DNA from: Saccharophagus sp. K07
GTDB taxonomy: Bacteria; Pseudomonadota; Gammaproteobacteria; Pseudomonadales; Cellvibrionaceae
Assembly (NCBI RefSeq): GCF_014336955.1
Contig: NZ_QRAI01000002.1
Coordinates: 124,001-188,000 of the forward strand
Length of the DNA stretch: 64,000 nt
Direction of reading: 5' to 3'
Shown one piece after another: positions 1 through 8,217 of the stretch (positions are counted from its first letter, which is position 1; every line of letters begins with the position of its first letter). The notes below the pieces were generated by a model. That model was not told the origin of the DNA, made no database searches, and saw nothing but the letters and a program-made list of their open reading frames with translations. The position numbers and the translations under genes were made by a program.

Positions 1-1241
1 GCTAGCCTTGCCATAGGAACAGGATGATCGCCGGGAGCGCTTGCCGCGCTGATTGCAGACCGCAAAGTAATTCGCAGACCGTCAGCCAATGTCGTATCAA
101 AGCCGGCACCGCCTAACTCGCTCGGCGTTGTGACGAAGGGGTTTACTCCCCAATACTCCGCCTTCTGCAGTGCATTTGGCTTTGTGGCGCGCACAGCGGA
201 GGACAGGTTTTGTAAAAACTGCCAGCCATGAGGTGCGCCATCGTGATCTATAACACTCGTCTGGTCGTAACGTAAGCCATCAATTTTGTATTCGGTCAAA
301 AGAAACCGCGCATTGTCGATCAGAAGTGCACACACCTGCGGTTTGCCGAAATCAAAAACCCTGCCGCCGGCGTGTTCCTTTTCGCCGAAATAAAGTGAAT
401 TGGTAAATAGGGGGGGAGGGTTGTTATCCTGCCCGTGCTGGCGGTCGAAAAAGTAAATACTTTCGTTACCAAAATCACCGCCAGCATGGTTATAAACCAC
501 ATCAAAAATGACGGCGATACCATATATATGAGCAAGATCGACAAGTGCTTTTAATTGATTCATTTCTCCACGGAGATGTTCGAATTCATAAGGGGATAGT
601 GCACAATCAGTCAGCAGTTTATTGAGTCGCTCCACATAGGGTGGCAGATCGGCGTCACTTACGGAAAAATCAGACTCTGGGGAAAAATAATCCACCCCGT
701 TGTAGCCCAAGCTGAATTCCGTTTGAAATTCTTGAATCGGCAGCAACTGAATGGCGGTCACGCCCAGGTCTGCGAGGTATGGTAATTTTTCGGCGACATC
801 CAGAAATGTCCCCAATGCAGGCGGCCATCTGGGCGTATAAAAAGTGCCGACATGTAATTGATAAATGACGAAATCCTGAAACGCTGGTGTTACATAGCCG
901 GTATCATGCCAAGCGAAATCATCCTTGCGGATGACGCACTCGCCCGCGTCCCAATCCAACTCGCGTGCATAAGGATCGCGTTTAAATCCTCCACCCGCTT
1001 CCCCCACGACCCACAACTTATAATGCTGCCGGTCTTTTGCGCCGCGAACGAAACCCCACCAATGCCCGTTCTCCGTCGGAATTAAGCGCGTGGCATCGCT
1101 GGGCGTCCAGCCGATAAAAGGCCCTAATATATGAACCTCTCGTGCCGTGCCGCCCCACACACGAAAAGTTGCTCCATCACCAATAAGATTTGCTCCCATT
1201 GGTGTCTGTTCAGTGATGTAGTCCAAGGTTACCAAACTCAT
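1..1241 (-). CDS. GH13 alpha-amylase-family protein (glucan branching enzyme-like), 3' end outside window
   Basis: The frame is open from ATG at 1241 to the window edge, so only about 413 N-terminal residues are seen. The N-terminus resembles a CBM48/isoamylase-N beta-sandwich (TFRVWGGTAREVHI, then GWTP and KDRQHYKLWV). The GH13 barrel follows with conserved region I (DVVYNHAGGD) and region II (DGLRYDQTSVID, holding the nucleophile Asp). This fits enzymes that cleave or transfer alpha-1,4/1,6-glucans, such as branching enzyme or maltooligosyltrehalose trehalohydrolase. The exact specificity cannot be set without the missing C-terminal half. No signal peptide is visible, so a cytoplasmic role in glycogen or maltodextrin metabolism is inferred. 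Confidence 0.85.
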   Translation of the reverse strand, partial: MSLVTLDYITEQTPMGANLIGDGATFRVWGGTAREVHILGPFIGWTPSDATRLIPTENGHWWGFVRGAKDRQHYKLWVVGEAGGGFKRDPYARELDWDAGECVIRKDDFAWHDTGYVTPAFQDFVIYQLHVGTFYTPRWPPALGTFLDVAEKLPYLADLGVTAIQLLPIQEFQTEFSLGYNGVDYFSPESDFSVSDADLPPYVERLNKLLTDCALSPYEFEHLRGEMNQLKALVDLAHIYGIAVIFDVVYNHAGGDFGNESIYFFDRQHGQDNNPPPLFTNSLYFGEKEHAGGRVFDFGKPQVCALLIDNARFLLTEYKIDGLRYDQTSVIDHDGAPHGWQFLQNLSSAVRATKPNALQKAEYWGVNPFVTTPSELGGAGFDTTLADGLRITLRSAISAASAPGDHPVPMARL

Positions 1242-1679
1242 ATTATTCGTCTCCGACAAACATAAACAATTTGGTTTTTGCGAGGCAATTGACGAGGCTG
1301 TGGAAATGGCTCGCAAGAATTAGCGTTAATTCAGATCTGAAGGGAAATTGATATTGAGTCAAACGTTCGATAGGGCTTTCCATGCGTCACACTCCCCTGT
1401 GTGATTGGATGATCAAGGGATTATTTGTTAACACACAGTAAATAAATTCACAATAAATTTTTGGGTAGCGGAAAAAATCAAATCAGCAAAGAAGTTTTTA
1501 GGAAGAATTTAACTAAAGGGCCGTTATCAATAGTTCATTAATGAAGATTACGTTTGGACTATCTACAACAGCGCCGACCGCAACGTAGCGAAGAAATGTC
1601 AAGGGCAGGGAATATTTATCGCGGCAAGGTGGTCAGCAGCCGAGCGACGTTTTGGAAATCATGCCATTGGTGGTATTTT
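1242..1679. other. Intergenic, about 440 bp, no gene seen
   Basis: AT-rich spacer between the GH13 gene and the Sel1-repeat gene. It must hold the promoter of the GH13 gene on the minus strand, but I see no convincing -35/-10 pair or operator. Short overlapping reading frames here have no recognisable protein features. Confidence 0.5.
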
Positions 1680-2402
1680 TTATTGACAGTTTGTTGAAGC
1701 GTCGAATTTATTAAGCCAGAAGTTGGCTCGTTGAACTGATTCTTCAGTTCCAAGCCCCCGGCAATAAAAATATCCAGCCAAGAGTTGCGCATTTTTGTTT
1801 CCATTTTTTGCTGCTGCTTCATACCATTCGAGTGCTTTTGTAAGATTGGTTGCAACAATGCGTCCCTCTCCATACACAGTCGCCAGTTGCATTTGCGAAT
1901 CTATATCACCTGCTAGTGCCATTTTTTCTACCTTTTTAAGCATCTCATCGACAGATACGGAATTGCCATTTGCATCAAAATATTCGGGAATCTCGGTGCT
2001 CTTGATCGTGATCGCGGAATATCTGCGATACCAATCTAACGCTTTGAGTATGTCCGTAGCCCCCAAAGTTCCTTCATCATAAATCCGCGCAAGCTCCCAG
2101 GCGGCATCTGCTACTCCCGCATTTGCAGCACTCTCTAGCAGCGAAATCGCATGATCGTAACGGGCATGATCTCCAGTTCGAATATAGCTAGCTGCTAAAT
2201 AATATTGCTCTTGGGGTGATAGATTTTCAGTGGTGGAGCCAAGAATGTTTATGACATCGTCGTAACTCTGGTCATTGAATGCCTTGGCAGAATCAATGAC
2301 CGTGTTGACGGTATTGATATCGGCTTTAGTGCAGGAAATCAGAGGTTTTGCGGCGAGCATAATCGCTACAAGCAAAAGGATTCGGGGTAACATCTGATTC
2401 AT
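1680..2402 (-). CDS. Sel1-repeat lipoprotein
   Basis: A 240-residue protein starting at ATG 2402 after a GGAG ribosome site. The N-terminus is a lipoprotein signal (MLPRILLLVAIMLAAKPLISC, with Cys as the lipidated residue). Most of the rest is alpha-helical Sel1/TPR-like repeats, for example the segments around AAWELARIYDEG, DSQMQLATVYGEG and NAQLLAGYFYCRG. Sel1 proteins are scaffolds for protein interactions, often in envelope stress or signalling; nothing here gives a specific partner. It may be the most distal, oldest gene of the cassette array, or simply a neighbour of it; no attC is visible next to it. Confidence 0.7.
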   Translation of the reverse strand: MNQMLPRILLLVAIMLAAKPLISCTKADINTVNTVIDSAKAFNDQSYDDVINILGSTTENLSPQEQYYLAASYIRTGDHARYDHAISLLESAANAGVADAAWELARIYDEGTLGATDILKALDWYRRYSAITIKSTEIPEYFDANGNSVSVDEMLKKVEKMALAGDIDSQMQLATVYGEGRIVATNLTKALEWYEAAAKNGNKNAQLLAGYFYCRGLGTEESVQRANFWLNKFDASTNCQ

Positions 2403-2504
2403 TGATTATCGCTCCATGATTGATGACGCGCCAGTTTATCGCTTGACTGAGCTGATAAATGTTCGGTTCATTGCTAAAGCAAATGGGACTGCATTTTCTG
2501 TTTG

Positions 2505-3056
2505 CTAATGGACGATCACGTGATTCTTGAGCTTATATGCAATTTCACCCAGTACTACCTTGGCTTTATCAATGGGATACTCCCAATCGATATTTCGCTG
2601 CGGAGTTCGGTTGATTTCTCGAATAATCCCAGTAAGGTCGCAATATTGTAGTCCTCCTTGCGCAAGGATCATGCTTTCATACAGATAGATCAGATCGTTC
2701 ATGTTTCCCAAAGTCTTTCTATCGGTAGTTTTCATATATCGAAAATTCTGTGAATAAGTAAGTAACGCACCGATAGAGTCATTCGGAAAGTCTTCCATTG
2801 TTAAAAGCTGGATTATTCCGTTAATGCATTGCTCAGGAAGCTCCTCCTTGGGTGAACTGGCTCTATCGAAGCCAAACAATAAAAACGACAAAAGCGTTTT
2901 TTCATTCATGAAAACAATGCATTTTTGGCGGTCTACGTAAAACAGGTTTACATACCAAGCGCCCAATCCTTCCTCGCTTTGCACGAGCTCAGCCAATTCA
3001 CTTGGTTTCAAGTGGAGATAGGTTTGAACTTTCTTGGTGCATTTAAGAGTTAGCAT
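2505..3056 (-). CDS. DUF6933-like hypothetical protein
   Basis: A 183-residue protein whose ATG at 3056 follows a GAGGA site. The opening LKCTKKVQTYL, then LGAWYVNLFYVDRQKCIVFMNEKTL, matches my memory of the DUF6933 family, whose members start with a CTKK segment followed by WYANL and a VLFVNE-type strand. Function is unknown. No signal peptide or membrane segment is present, so it is probably cytoplasmic. It lies downstream of a lipoprotein gene in the same orientation, in the decayed distal part of the integron array. Confidence 0.65.
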   Translation of the reverse strand: MLTLKCTKKVQTYLHLKPSELAELVQSEEGLGAWYVNLFYVDRQKCIVFMNEKTLLSFLLFGFDRASSPKEELPEQCINGIIQLLTMEDFPNDSIGALLTYSQNFRYMKTTDRKTLGNMNDLIYLYESMILAQGGLQYCDLTGIIREINRTPQRNIDWEYPIDKAKVVLGEIAYKLKNHVIVH

Positions 3057-3232
3057 AAAAATTTCCTCTGCTTCATAATGGCGCCAATACGCGCGGCTTT
3101 AAACCGCACGTTGGCTTTTATCAATTCCATTACAACATCAGATTTTCGTAAGGCTGAAGCAGCAGCGCTTTTGTCTGATTTGACGCTATACCTTTTTAGA
3201 TAAGCATATTCCTTTATCACTTGCCTTGGCAT
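3050..3232 (-). CDS. Possible small basic protein
   Basis: A 60-residue frame with ATG at 3232 (a GTG lies one codon earlier) preceded by GAAAG. It overlaps the end of the upstream lipoprotein gene by about 47 bases and the start of the DUF6933-like gene by 7 bases. The product is Lys/Arg/Ala-rich with no recognisable domain. The tight overlaps could mean translational coupling, but the composition is also what a chance frame would give. Confidence 0.3.
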   Translation of the reverse strand: MPRQVIKEYAYLKRYSVKSDKSAAASALRKSDVVMELIKANVRFKAARIGAIMKQRKFLC

Positions 3233-3692
3233 CACCTTTCTGCATTTCCTGCAGAAGTGATAGATGCTTGATCATCCCGTTGTGGGTTGCGGTAGCGTCC
3301 CATTTTTTGAGCCATATAAAATCCTTTTTACTTTCATGAGGGACCACCGTGACAGTCATATCTATGCTGGGCTTTCCGCCAAAAAATCCGGTCTTGCCTT
3401 CTTGGCTAAAACTAAAGTTAAGCTCATTTTTCTCTGTTGGTGATGAATTGCCATTGCTGCTTGTTGGAAGACCCATGGCGGCTCCTACCGGAATTTTTGC
3501 CACATAAAACTTGGATTTGCCTTGGCCGTGCGCGATTATTTCCATAACGGGCGCATCATCTTTTTCTGCGTTAACGTCCAGAGTGCATTGCTCTCCTTCG
3601 GTCAAGTGATACGTTCCTTCGAATGCATAGGGTTTGTCGCTGCACGCATTTAGGCATAGTAAGCAATATGTTGCTAATAAAATCTTTCTCAC
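3186..3692 (-). CDS. Hypothetical lipoprotein
   Basis: Starts at GTG 3692, directly after a strong AAAGGAG site; an ATG two bases upstream is out of frame. The 168-residue product begins VRKILLATYCLLCLNAC, a clear lipobox (LNAC), followed by a Gly/Ser/Asn-rich beta-type body. No family recognised. A diverged copy of the window's palindromic repeat (3745-3853) lies about 50 bp upstream. That arrangement is shared by three other minus-strand genes in the integron region. Confidence 0.65.
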   Translation of the reverse strand: MRKILLATYCLLCLNACSDKPYAFEGTYHLTEGEQCTLDVNAEKDDAPVMEIIAHGQGKSKFYVAKIPVGAAMGLPTSSNGNSSPTEKNELNFSFSQEGKTGFFGGKPSIDMTVTVVPHESKKDFIWLKKWDATATHNGMIKHLSLLQEMQKGDAKASDKGICLSKKV

Positions 3693-3744
3693 ATTTACTC
3701 CTTTCTTTAATGATCGTATGGGGCAGTCAGCACGTTTGGCTTTG

Positions 3745-3853
3745 TTTATATCTTGGTCGCTGAAACTGATTTCTCCCTGACCGTTTTGTATGGCCAAAAA
3801 GGTTCGCTAAGCTACGCTTAGGGTCTCGGCTAGTCAAGCCTGTAGCCGGGATG
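3745..3853 (-). repeat. Dispersed palindromic repeat, copy C (diverged)
   Basis: On the plus strand it begins TTTATATCTTGGTCGCTGAA, continues CTGACCGTTTTGTAT and ends TCAAGCCTGTAGCCGGGA. It is clearly related to the copies at 7316-7477 and 24539-24703 but has diverged, and its right terminal arm is not recognisable. It lies between the stop of the gene at 4051 and the start of the lipoprotein at 3692, where an attC site would be expected. Confidence 0.75.
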
Positions 3854-4050
3854 CGAGTGGTCTTTGGGCAAAGAATTCGTAACAGGAGAATAGAGCCGAA
3901 AACGCACTGGTTGCCATCAAGTCGTTGGTATTGGTGATATTGATTATTTTGTTGGTGTTTATGTGGCAATCGCGATGCATGACTGGTGGTAGTCAAACAG
4001 TCTTTCCTAGAGCTGAATTGAGTAAGGAATAGGACCAATTCTTGGGCTTG

Positions 4051-4623
4051 TTAAAGTGCTTTTGTAAACCATTCTTTATCCAGTTCACGCAAGGTTAAAT
4101 TCTTTCTTTTTAGCAATTCGGTCTGACATGCTTTGATTAGATCTCCGTAATAATTGGCGATGTTTTTGACTTGCATTTGACGGTTGTACTCCACCTTAAT
4201 GCCGGCACCATTCAGTATTCTCCGATCAAGAACAGGAATGAGATCCATAAAATGTGCCGACAGCAATGCAGAGGCGTATGAGGCACCAAATCCTCTAATC
4301 TTGGTGTTGTTGTTTTTTGTTAAATCAGTAACATTTTTGCATAGGCTGATGAGCTCACCTGTTTCTTGCGCACTTAGTTGACGAAGATTTTTACCATTAA
4401 AATTTTTGTCGATATCAATAAGCACTTTCTCATAGCTTTCTAACTTTTCAACCAGCGTAACCACTGGCTCAGTTATAGAAGCATTGCCTCCTTTAAAATT
4501 GCTTACATGCAGAAAATCAACAATGCTTAACGAGAACCGTTGATTCTTGCTGGAAATATATGCTTGATAATGTGCCATAGCATGATCGAGCATTTCCCAT
4601 GTTGTTTTTGGATTTCGCGCCAT
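4051..4623 (-). CDS. HhH-GPD-like hypothetical protein
   Basis: A 190-residue protein with ATG at 4623, preceded by AAGG; an upstream extension of the frame runs into a possible attC and the previous gene. It is helical. The segment ASALLSAHFMDLIPVLDRR followed by ILNGAG resembles the helix-hairpin region of DNA-glycosylase/AP-lyase-like proteins, where a short hydrophobic stretch precedes a P-[IV]-[LI]-D-[KR]-R motif. No catalytic Lys/Asp pair can be assigned by eye, so the fold suggestion is tentative. It sits in the old part of the cassette array with a repeat copy just downstream. Confidence 0.55.
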   Translation of the reverse strand: MARNPKTTWEMLDHAMAHYQAYISSKNQRFSLSIVDFLHVSNFKGGNASITEPVVTLVEKLESYEKVLIDIDKNFNGKNLRQLSAQETGELISLCKNVTDLTKNNNTKIRGFGASYASALLSAHFMDLIPVLDRRILNGAGIKVEYNRQMQVKNIANYYGDLIKACQTELLKRKNLTLRELDKEWFTKAL

Positions 4624-4631
4624 AGTTTGGA

Positions 4632-4686
4632 TATAACCTTTTAATGTTTTAATCAAGCCGCGTGGCGGTGAATGGATTGTTAGGCA
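4632..4686 (-). other. Possible degenerate attC
   Basis: The right edge TTGTTAGGC on the plus strand matches the outer core of the good attC sites, and the left edge reads ATATAACC. The inner arms pair poorly. It lies between the genes at 4623 and 4649 and overlaps the end of the latter. Confidence 0.4.
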
Positions 4687-5224
4687 GCACCCAACGACGA
4701 TGTTGCACCAAGCAGGCGAGGGCAAACACTGATTCTAGTACCGCGCCGACTAAGGCGCTCACAAGTGTTGAGGCATTAAGGCACGCCATCGCGAAACCCG
4801 CTCCAGCCAGCATCAGGCCCAAACCCCAATAGAGCCGCATGCCGTAGATAGTGGCGAACACGAGATAGCGACCGCCAATGATCAGGAGCATGGCTGGGAA
4901 GAATAAATGCGGTTCATGCGTGCTGAGGAAGTAGGCGATGGGAAGGCAGAAGATGAGCCAGAACGTGCTTGCTCCGGCAAGCAGACCAAAAGGGTTACCC
5001 TTTGTATGAGTGCCGCGAGAGCCCAAGAGTTTGCAGATAAGCACGCCCACCGGATGGATAAGCATTCCACCAATGAGAAGCGCCAAGATTCCTTTTTGGG
5101 GAGAAGTGAGAGCCGCGACGCCCGCCGCGGTGAACCAGGCAAGCGCGGAGGCCAAGATGCCAGCGGCTCCGCTGTGGTAGCCCTGTCGCATATCAGACTG
5201 CGCTTCCGTTACGGACATATCCAT
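4649..5224 (-). CDS. DUF7010-like integral membrane protein
   Basis: A 191-residue protein from ATG 5224 with about six hydrophobic helices. The opening MRQGYHSGAAGILASALAW and the segment IGGMLIHPVGVLICKLLG resemble what I recall of the DUF7010 family of small polytopic proteins; the family name is from memory. Function unknown. The last residues (PNNPFTATRLD) run into a TTGTTAGGC core on the plus strand, as cassette genes often do. A partial repeat copy lies 31 bp upstream of the start. Confidence 0.7.
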   Translation of the reverse strand: MDMSVTEAQSDMRQGYHSGAAGILASALAWFTAAGVAALTSPQKGILALLIGGMLIHPVGVLICKLLGSRGTHTKGNPFGLLAGASTFWLIFCLPIAYFLSTHEPHLFFPAMLLIIGGRYLVFATIYGMRLYWGLGLMLAGAGFAMACLNASTLVSALVGAVLESVFALACLVQHRRWVLPNNPFTATRLD

Positions 5225-5254
5225 TTTTGAGATTCCTGTGGTTGATGTGGCCGA

Positions 5255-5308
5255 ATATTTATATCGTGGTCAGATATTTCCTTGACCGTTTCGTATTGTT
5301 CAAAGCTT
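5255..5308 (-). repeat. Dispersed palindromic repeat, copy D (partial)
   Basis: Only the left part of the repeat is kept: ATATTTATATCGTGGTCAG, then TCCTTGACCGTTTCGTATTG and TTCAAAG. It ends just upstream of the gene starting at 5224, in the same relation to it as the other copies have to their genes. Confidence 0.7.
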
Positions 5309-5512
5309 GTCCTCAATGCCTGCAATTGGAATTGCAAATCTTATTTTTATCTTCTTGCTGGCTGGCATTGTTATGGGGATTTTACTGGTTACCTATGTGC
5401 CACAACATCCCGCATTCTTCGCAATGGCAGAGAGCGGGAATTCCAACCACTTTTTTTCGTATTTTATTTTATCCCAATACAGCAGTATGCCTGCCTGTAT
5501 GTGCCCGACGCC
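5309..5512. other. Spacer with a doubtful small membrane ORF
   Basis: Between repeat copy D and the zinc-ribbon gene. A plus-strand frame starting near 5316 would give a hydrophobic peptide (IANLIFIFLLAGIVMGILLV), but it is the only plus-strand candidate among the cassettes. The minus strand of the same stretch has a possible degenerate attC (CATAACAATGCC ... GGCATTGAGG). I favour the att remnant and do not call the gene. Confidence 0.3.
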
Positions 5513-5863
5513 TTAAGTTTTCTTGAATATACGTAAAACCCAGTTTTTTACGGGACGATACATTACAACAGCTGTAGCTACTATGCAGTAGTGCTGATAG
5601 TAACCCATGACCTCATCCACTTTTGCGTTCGGAAAAAATACAAGCAAAAAAGTGAACGGTATAACAACCAGTGCAAATACGAGCTTGCCTATGGTAGTAA
5701 CCTCACCGCCAGTTTCGTACATGCAGCTACCACAGAAAGGGCACAAATGTTGAGTCTTCATGTACCGGATTGGCAGCACATAAATTTGAGCAAGAAAAGG
5801 TCGATAGTGCCATAGCCTTGGTACAACGCGTTTGTCACACGAGTTACAAGGTATTCTATCCAT
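5513..5863 (-). CDS. Small membrane protein with zinc-ribbon cysteines
   Basis: A 116-residue protein; ATG at 5863 follows GAGGA. Longer upstream extensions run into a cassette recombination site and are unlikely. The N-terminus has CNSC and then CPFCGSC, four to five cysteines spaced as in a zinc ribbon. Two hydrophobic helices follow (KLVFALVVIPFTFLLVFF and a second near HYCIVATAVVMY). Two other cassettes here (14409-14696 and 19683-20018) combine a membrane segment with paired CxxC motifs. Role unknown. Confidence 0.65.
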   Translation of the reverse strand: MDRIPCNSCDKRVVPRLWHYRPFLAQIYVLPIRYMKTQHLCPFCGSCMYETGGEVTTIGKLVFALVVIPFTFLLVFFPNAKVDEVMGYYQHYCIVATAVVMYRPVKNWVLRIFKKT

Positions 5864-5884
5864 TGTTGCGGATCCTCTTTCTGA

Positions 5885-5970
5885 ACTAACGCCGCAAACA
5901 GCAGCGGTTAAATTGGTTTTTGGCGAAGTGGAAAGACGCTGTAAATCGTCCGCCTGCTTTGCTTTTAAAC
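5885..5970 (-). other. Degenerate attC site
   Basis: The plus strand starts ACTAACGCCGCAAACAGCAG and its right arm CCGCCTGCTTTGC pairs with GCAAACAGCAGCGG. The expected outer core (TTGTTA) has decayed to CTTTTA. It lies immediately upstream of the zinc-ribbon gene, so it would be the attC of a cassette whose gene has been lost. Confidence 0.55.
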
Positions 5971-6041
5971 GCGGCACCTTCCAAGGCTTTTTAGCTGGAG
6001 ATAAGCTGCTTATGACTATGCAGATTCGCGAGCACTAAAAC

Positions 6042-6126
6042 TCATAACAGGCGAATTTTGATAGTTGCTTTGTGCCAGGGTTTTTCTGGCATCAGAGTAA
6101 ATTTTGCACAGACTGCTTTTGTTGTG
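6042..6126 (-). other. Degenerate attC site
   Basis: TCATAACAGGCGAATTTTG and TTTGTGCCAGGGTTTTTCTGG match the left half of the intact attC sites at 13268 and 14713 closely. The right half (AGTAAATTTTGCACAGACTG ... TTTTGTTGT) keeps only part of the pairing. A decayed site of the same lineage. Confidence 0.6.
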
Positions 6127-6540
6127 AACTTGATTGATTGAGGATTCATCGAGCAATAGCTGCAGAAGCCGTCGATGTCCCACAACAAGTCGGTCGATGC
6201 CTCACAACAAGTCAGCGATTCTAGATATTCTTATGGATTCAGTACAGATGGATTGAACGGGTTATTGGGTATCGGGTTGCGCTAATTATTGGGCGCCCGC
6301 GCTGGTCTTGATAGCTCGATCGTAGCCTGCTTCACCTGCCGGCGTGCTGCTACATCGTCCCGCCCGAGGCACGCGTACCTCGGCAATGTGGCAATCGCTC
6401 TCCGAAATACATCTTCTCGGGACATCGCCACTACGACCGAAGACCGGAGCGGGTGAAGTGCTTGCCGGACCGCCGTGCTCTGGGACAAACCGAAGTGTAC
6501 GTAGGTTTGTCCCTAGCAGCACCTTGTAAATGCCCTGGCA
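6127..6540. other. Gene-free spacer, GC-rich part of unknown origin
   Basis: No credible gene. Around 6175-6222 there is a short imperfect direct repeat (GTCGATG...CACAACAAGTC twice). From about 6285 to 6530 the base composition becomes clearly more GC-rich than the surrounding cassettes. That suggests an inserted remnant of other DNA, but no IS end or protein motif is recognisable. Confidence 0.35.
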
Positions 6541-7293
6541 CTATATTCTGACAGCACGGAATGGCTGGTGTTTTTCCTTATTCTCTCTCGTTACAATGTT
6601 TGGGTTAACATCTATGAACTGAATTTCCCTCACTCTTGATTGAAAGACAGAGGGGCTACTCATGCCGGTAATTTCAACAATATAGCGAATATAAAGACCT
6701 CTGCTTTTATTTCTTGCATTTAAGAAAGACTCAGCTTCTTCAGGGCTCATCTCTAAGTTCGGCAATTCAGAAAGGTTGTCAACATTGACCGTTATCTTTC
6801 CAGGCAAAACTTGTATGTTATTTCCCCCGTTTAGGGTAAAACTTTTCGCAAGCATCACAGGAAACTCATTCTTTGAAAAATCATAATTCTCAAGCTGAGA
6901 CGACACAGTAATTTGATAAGTTTTTTTAAGCGTATGTGCTTCAAGGGCTGACTCTAGATCAGAAACAGATTGATTTATATGCCGCTGATAGGAAATTTCA
7001 TTGTTTCTTAAAGAGACGACTTTGTTGCCAATTCTATGCCTTAGATAGTCTTCACCATATGGAGATAAATCTCTAATACCACTTCGTGATAGACCTTCAA
7101 GCATCATATCTTGCCATGAAAGTTCAGCATAATTATTTGCGCCCGCTGTTTCATAATCCAATGTCTCTTTGGTGACTGGGTTATTCCAGCAAGATATACA
7201 CTTGCCATCCAGATATATGTGACTTCCATTTGAAGCACAACCAGAAAAGTTAATGGCAAACATAAATATTGCAGTAATTCTTAATGCCTTCAT
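6541..7293 (-). CDS. Hypothetical lipoprotein, possibly DUF4852
   Basis: A 250-residue protein with ATG 7293 after TAAGGAA. The signal MKALRITAIFMFAINFSGC ends in a lipobox (FSGC). The mature part begins with a small CISC pair, then a mainly beta region with LENYDFSKNEFPV, which recalls DUF4852 proteins; this is weak recognition. Envelope location inferred. Copy B of the palindromic repeat starts 23 bp upstream of the start codon. Confidence 0.65.
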   Translation of the reverse strand: MKALRITAIFMFAINFSGCASNGSHIYLDGKCISCWNNPVTKETLDYETAGANNYAELSWQDMMLEGLSRSGIRDLSPYGEDYLRHRIGNKVVSLRNNEISYQRHINQSVSDLESALEAHTLKKTYQITVSSQLENYDFSKNEFPVMLAKSFTLNGGNNIQVLPGKITVNVDNLSELPNLEMSPEEAESFLNARNKSRGLYIRYIVEITGMSSPSVFQSRVREIQFIDVNPNIVTRENKEKHQPFRAVRI

Positions 7294-7315
7294 TTTATTC
7301 CTTACTTATTTCATG

Positions 7316-7477
7316 GCATAACATTTATATCGTGTCGCGGAGACCGATATCTCCTTGACCGTTTTGTATTGTTCAAGGCCTCGCAAGCTAACCCTCAAAG
7401 CCCCGCCTCGTCAAGCCTGTAGCCGGGGTGGATCCAGGCTTCTTGTCTACAAAAGCGGTCTCTGTGACTTATATCTC
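7316..7477 (-). repeat. Dispersed palindromic repeat, copy B (full length)
   Basis: About 162 bp. The plus strand opens GCATAACATTTATATCGTG; near-identical inner blocks are GAGACCGATATCTCCTTGAC, TTCAAGGC and CGTCAAGCCTGTAGCCGGGG. The terminal arm TATATCGTGTCGCGGAGACCG pairs imperfectly with CGGTCTCTGTGACTTATATC at the right end. It separates two same-strand cassette-type genes (7521-7757 and 6541-7293). The minus-strand end next to the downstream gene reads GTTATGC, the same core as in the proper attC sites. Confidence 0.85.
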
Positions 7478-7520
7478 TGATTGGCGGAATTCCCTAAAAC
7501 TTCGGAAATGACGATGGGTC

Positions 7521-7757
7521 TTACAATTTACATGTACACTTGATGGAGGCAGTGCCCCAAGGGGCTAGAACGAACGCAGGTAGTGACAAAATTGCTGAGG
7601 CTCCCAAAGAAATCGGAAAGACGAAGTATGTACCTAGAATAGAGGCTGAATATGCTTTAAATCTTGTAAATTCAGAAAATGCCGCTGCCCAAAAGGACGA
7701 ACAAGAAAAGGGGGCATAAAATATTACGAACACAAAAACTAAAAATGTTGGCGGCAT
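7521..7757 (-). CDS. Small membrane protein (cassette gene)
   Basis: A 78-residue frame from ATG 7757, 13 bp after the core of a probable attC, the usual spacing for a cassette gene. The product is very hydrophobic: MPPTFLVFVFVIFYAPFSC, a polar stretch (SEFTRFKAYS), then ILGTYFVFPISLGASAIL. Two or three membrane helices are likely. A longer frame through the attC to 7925 is not credible. Function unknown. Confidence 0.5.
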   Translation of the reverse strand: MPPTFLVFVFVIFYAPFSCSSFWAAAFSEFTRFKAYSASILGTYFVFPISLGASAILSLPAFVLAPWGTASIKCTCKL

Positions 7758-7769
7758 AGGATGACCGAT

Positions 7770-7866
7770 TCCTAACGCCTTTGTCCGCCGCGCATTGGCT
7801 GAATTGGGGGTGGTAAGTGGGGTAGGTTCACCTGACTCAATGCTCTTCTGCCTTGACTGGTTAGGT
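7770..7866 (-). other. Probable attC site
   Basis: The left core CCTAACGCC and right core TGGTTAGG on the plus strand frame about 97 bp between the stop of the lipoprotein gene and the next cassette gene. Position and cores fit an attC, but internal pairing is weaker than in the sites right of 9456. Confidence 0.5.
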
Positions 7867-7875
7867 GGTGACGGC

Positions 7876-8178
7876 TTAGTACCGTCCGCAAATGAAATCT
7901 TCAATATCAACAATTGAGTCACCACGAAGATACGTAATCAATTTGGCCCTTTTGGAGTTACCGCCACAACTATTGCAAACAGCAGCGATACCTCTATCGT
8001 AATTCACATAGACCCGACCATCTTCCGTCGAGCGGGATGCCTCCAGCCACTTTTTTCTATCTTCGGGATCTTCCACAAGCGACCAATCCTCGTCACCCAT
8101 TGCGCCTCTACACGTAACATCTAGGGAGGCGCAGCCTGTTGCAAACATTATCAAAAATACAGTGGCAAGGTATTTCAT
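7876..8178 (-). CDS. Small lipoprotein, cassette gene cut off by IS3
   Basis: A 100-residue product from ATG 8178 (an in-frame GTG lies at 8187). The signal MKYLATVFLIMFATGCASL has a good lipobox (ATGC). The mature part is acidic, with four more cysteines (CRG, CNSC, CGRY), suggesting disulphides in the periplasm. The IS3-family element begins one base beyond the GTG, so the original upstream region and any link to the array promoter have been lost. Expression may now depend on the IS end. Confidence 0.6.
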   Translation of the reverse strand: MKYLATVFLIMFATGCASLDVTCRGAMGDEDWSLVEDPEDRKKWLEASRSTEDGRVYVNYDRGIAAVCNSCGGNSKRAKLITYLRGDSIVDIEDFICGRY

Positions 8179-8217
8179 CTCATTCACTGATCTTCCCCAC
8201 CAAAAGTAGACACTGTT

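Noticed and set aside
320-544. Minus-strand frame inside the GH13 gene
   Set aside because: Another frame of the same strand within a clear GH13 coding region; no features of its own.
1616-1873. 85-codon frame overlapping the Sel1 gene end
   Set aside because: Overlaps the Sel1-repeat gene in another frame; composition shows no domain or signal.
3727-4038. 103-codon minus frame over repeat copy C
   Set aside because: It is largely the translation of the noncoding repeat and has no ribosome site or protein features.
5316-5516. Plus-strand hydrophobic ORF (IANLIFIFLLAGIV...)
   Set aside because: Only plus-strand candidate in the array, no ribosome site, and the same DNA resembles a decayed attC.
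6282-6522. Two overlapping minus frames in the GC-rich spacer
   Set aside because: Long frames are expected in GC-rich DNA; neither has a recognisable domain.
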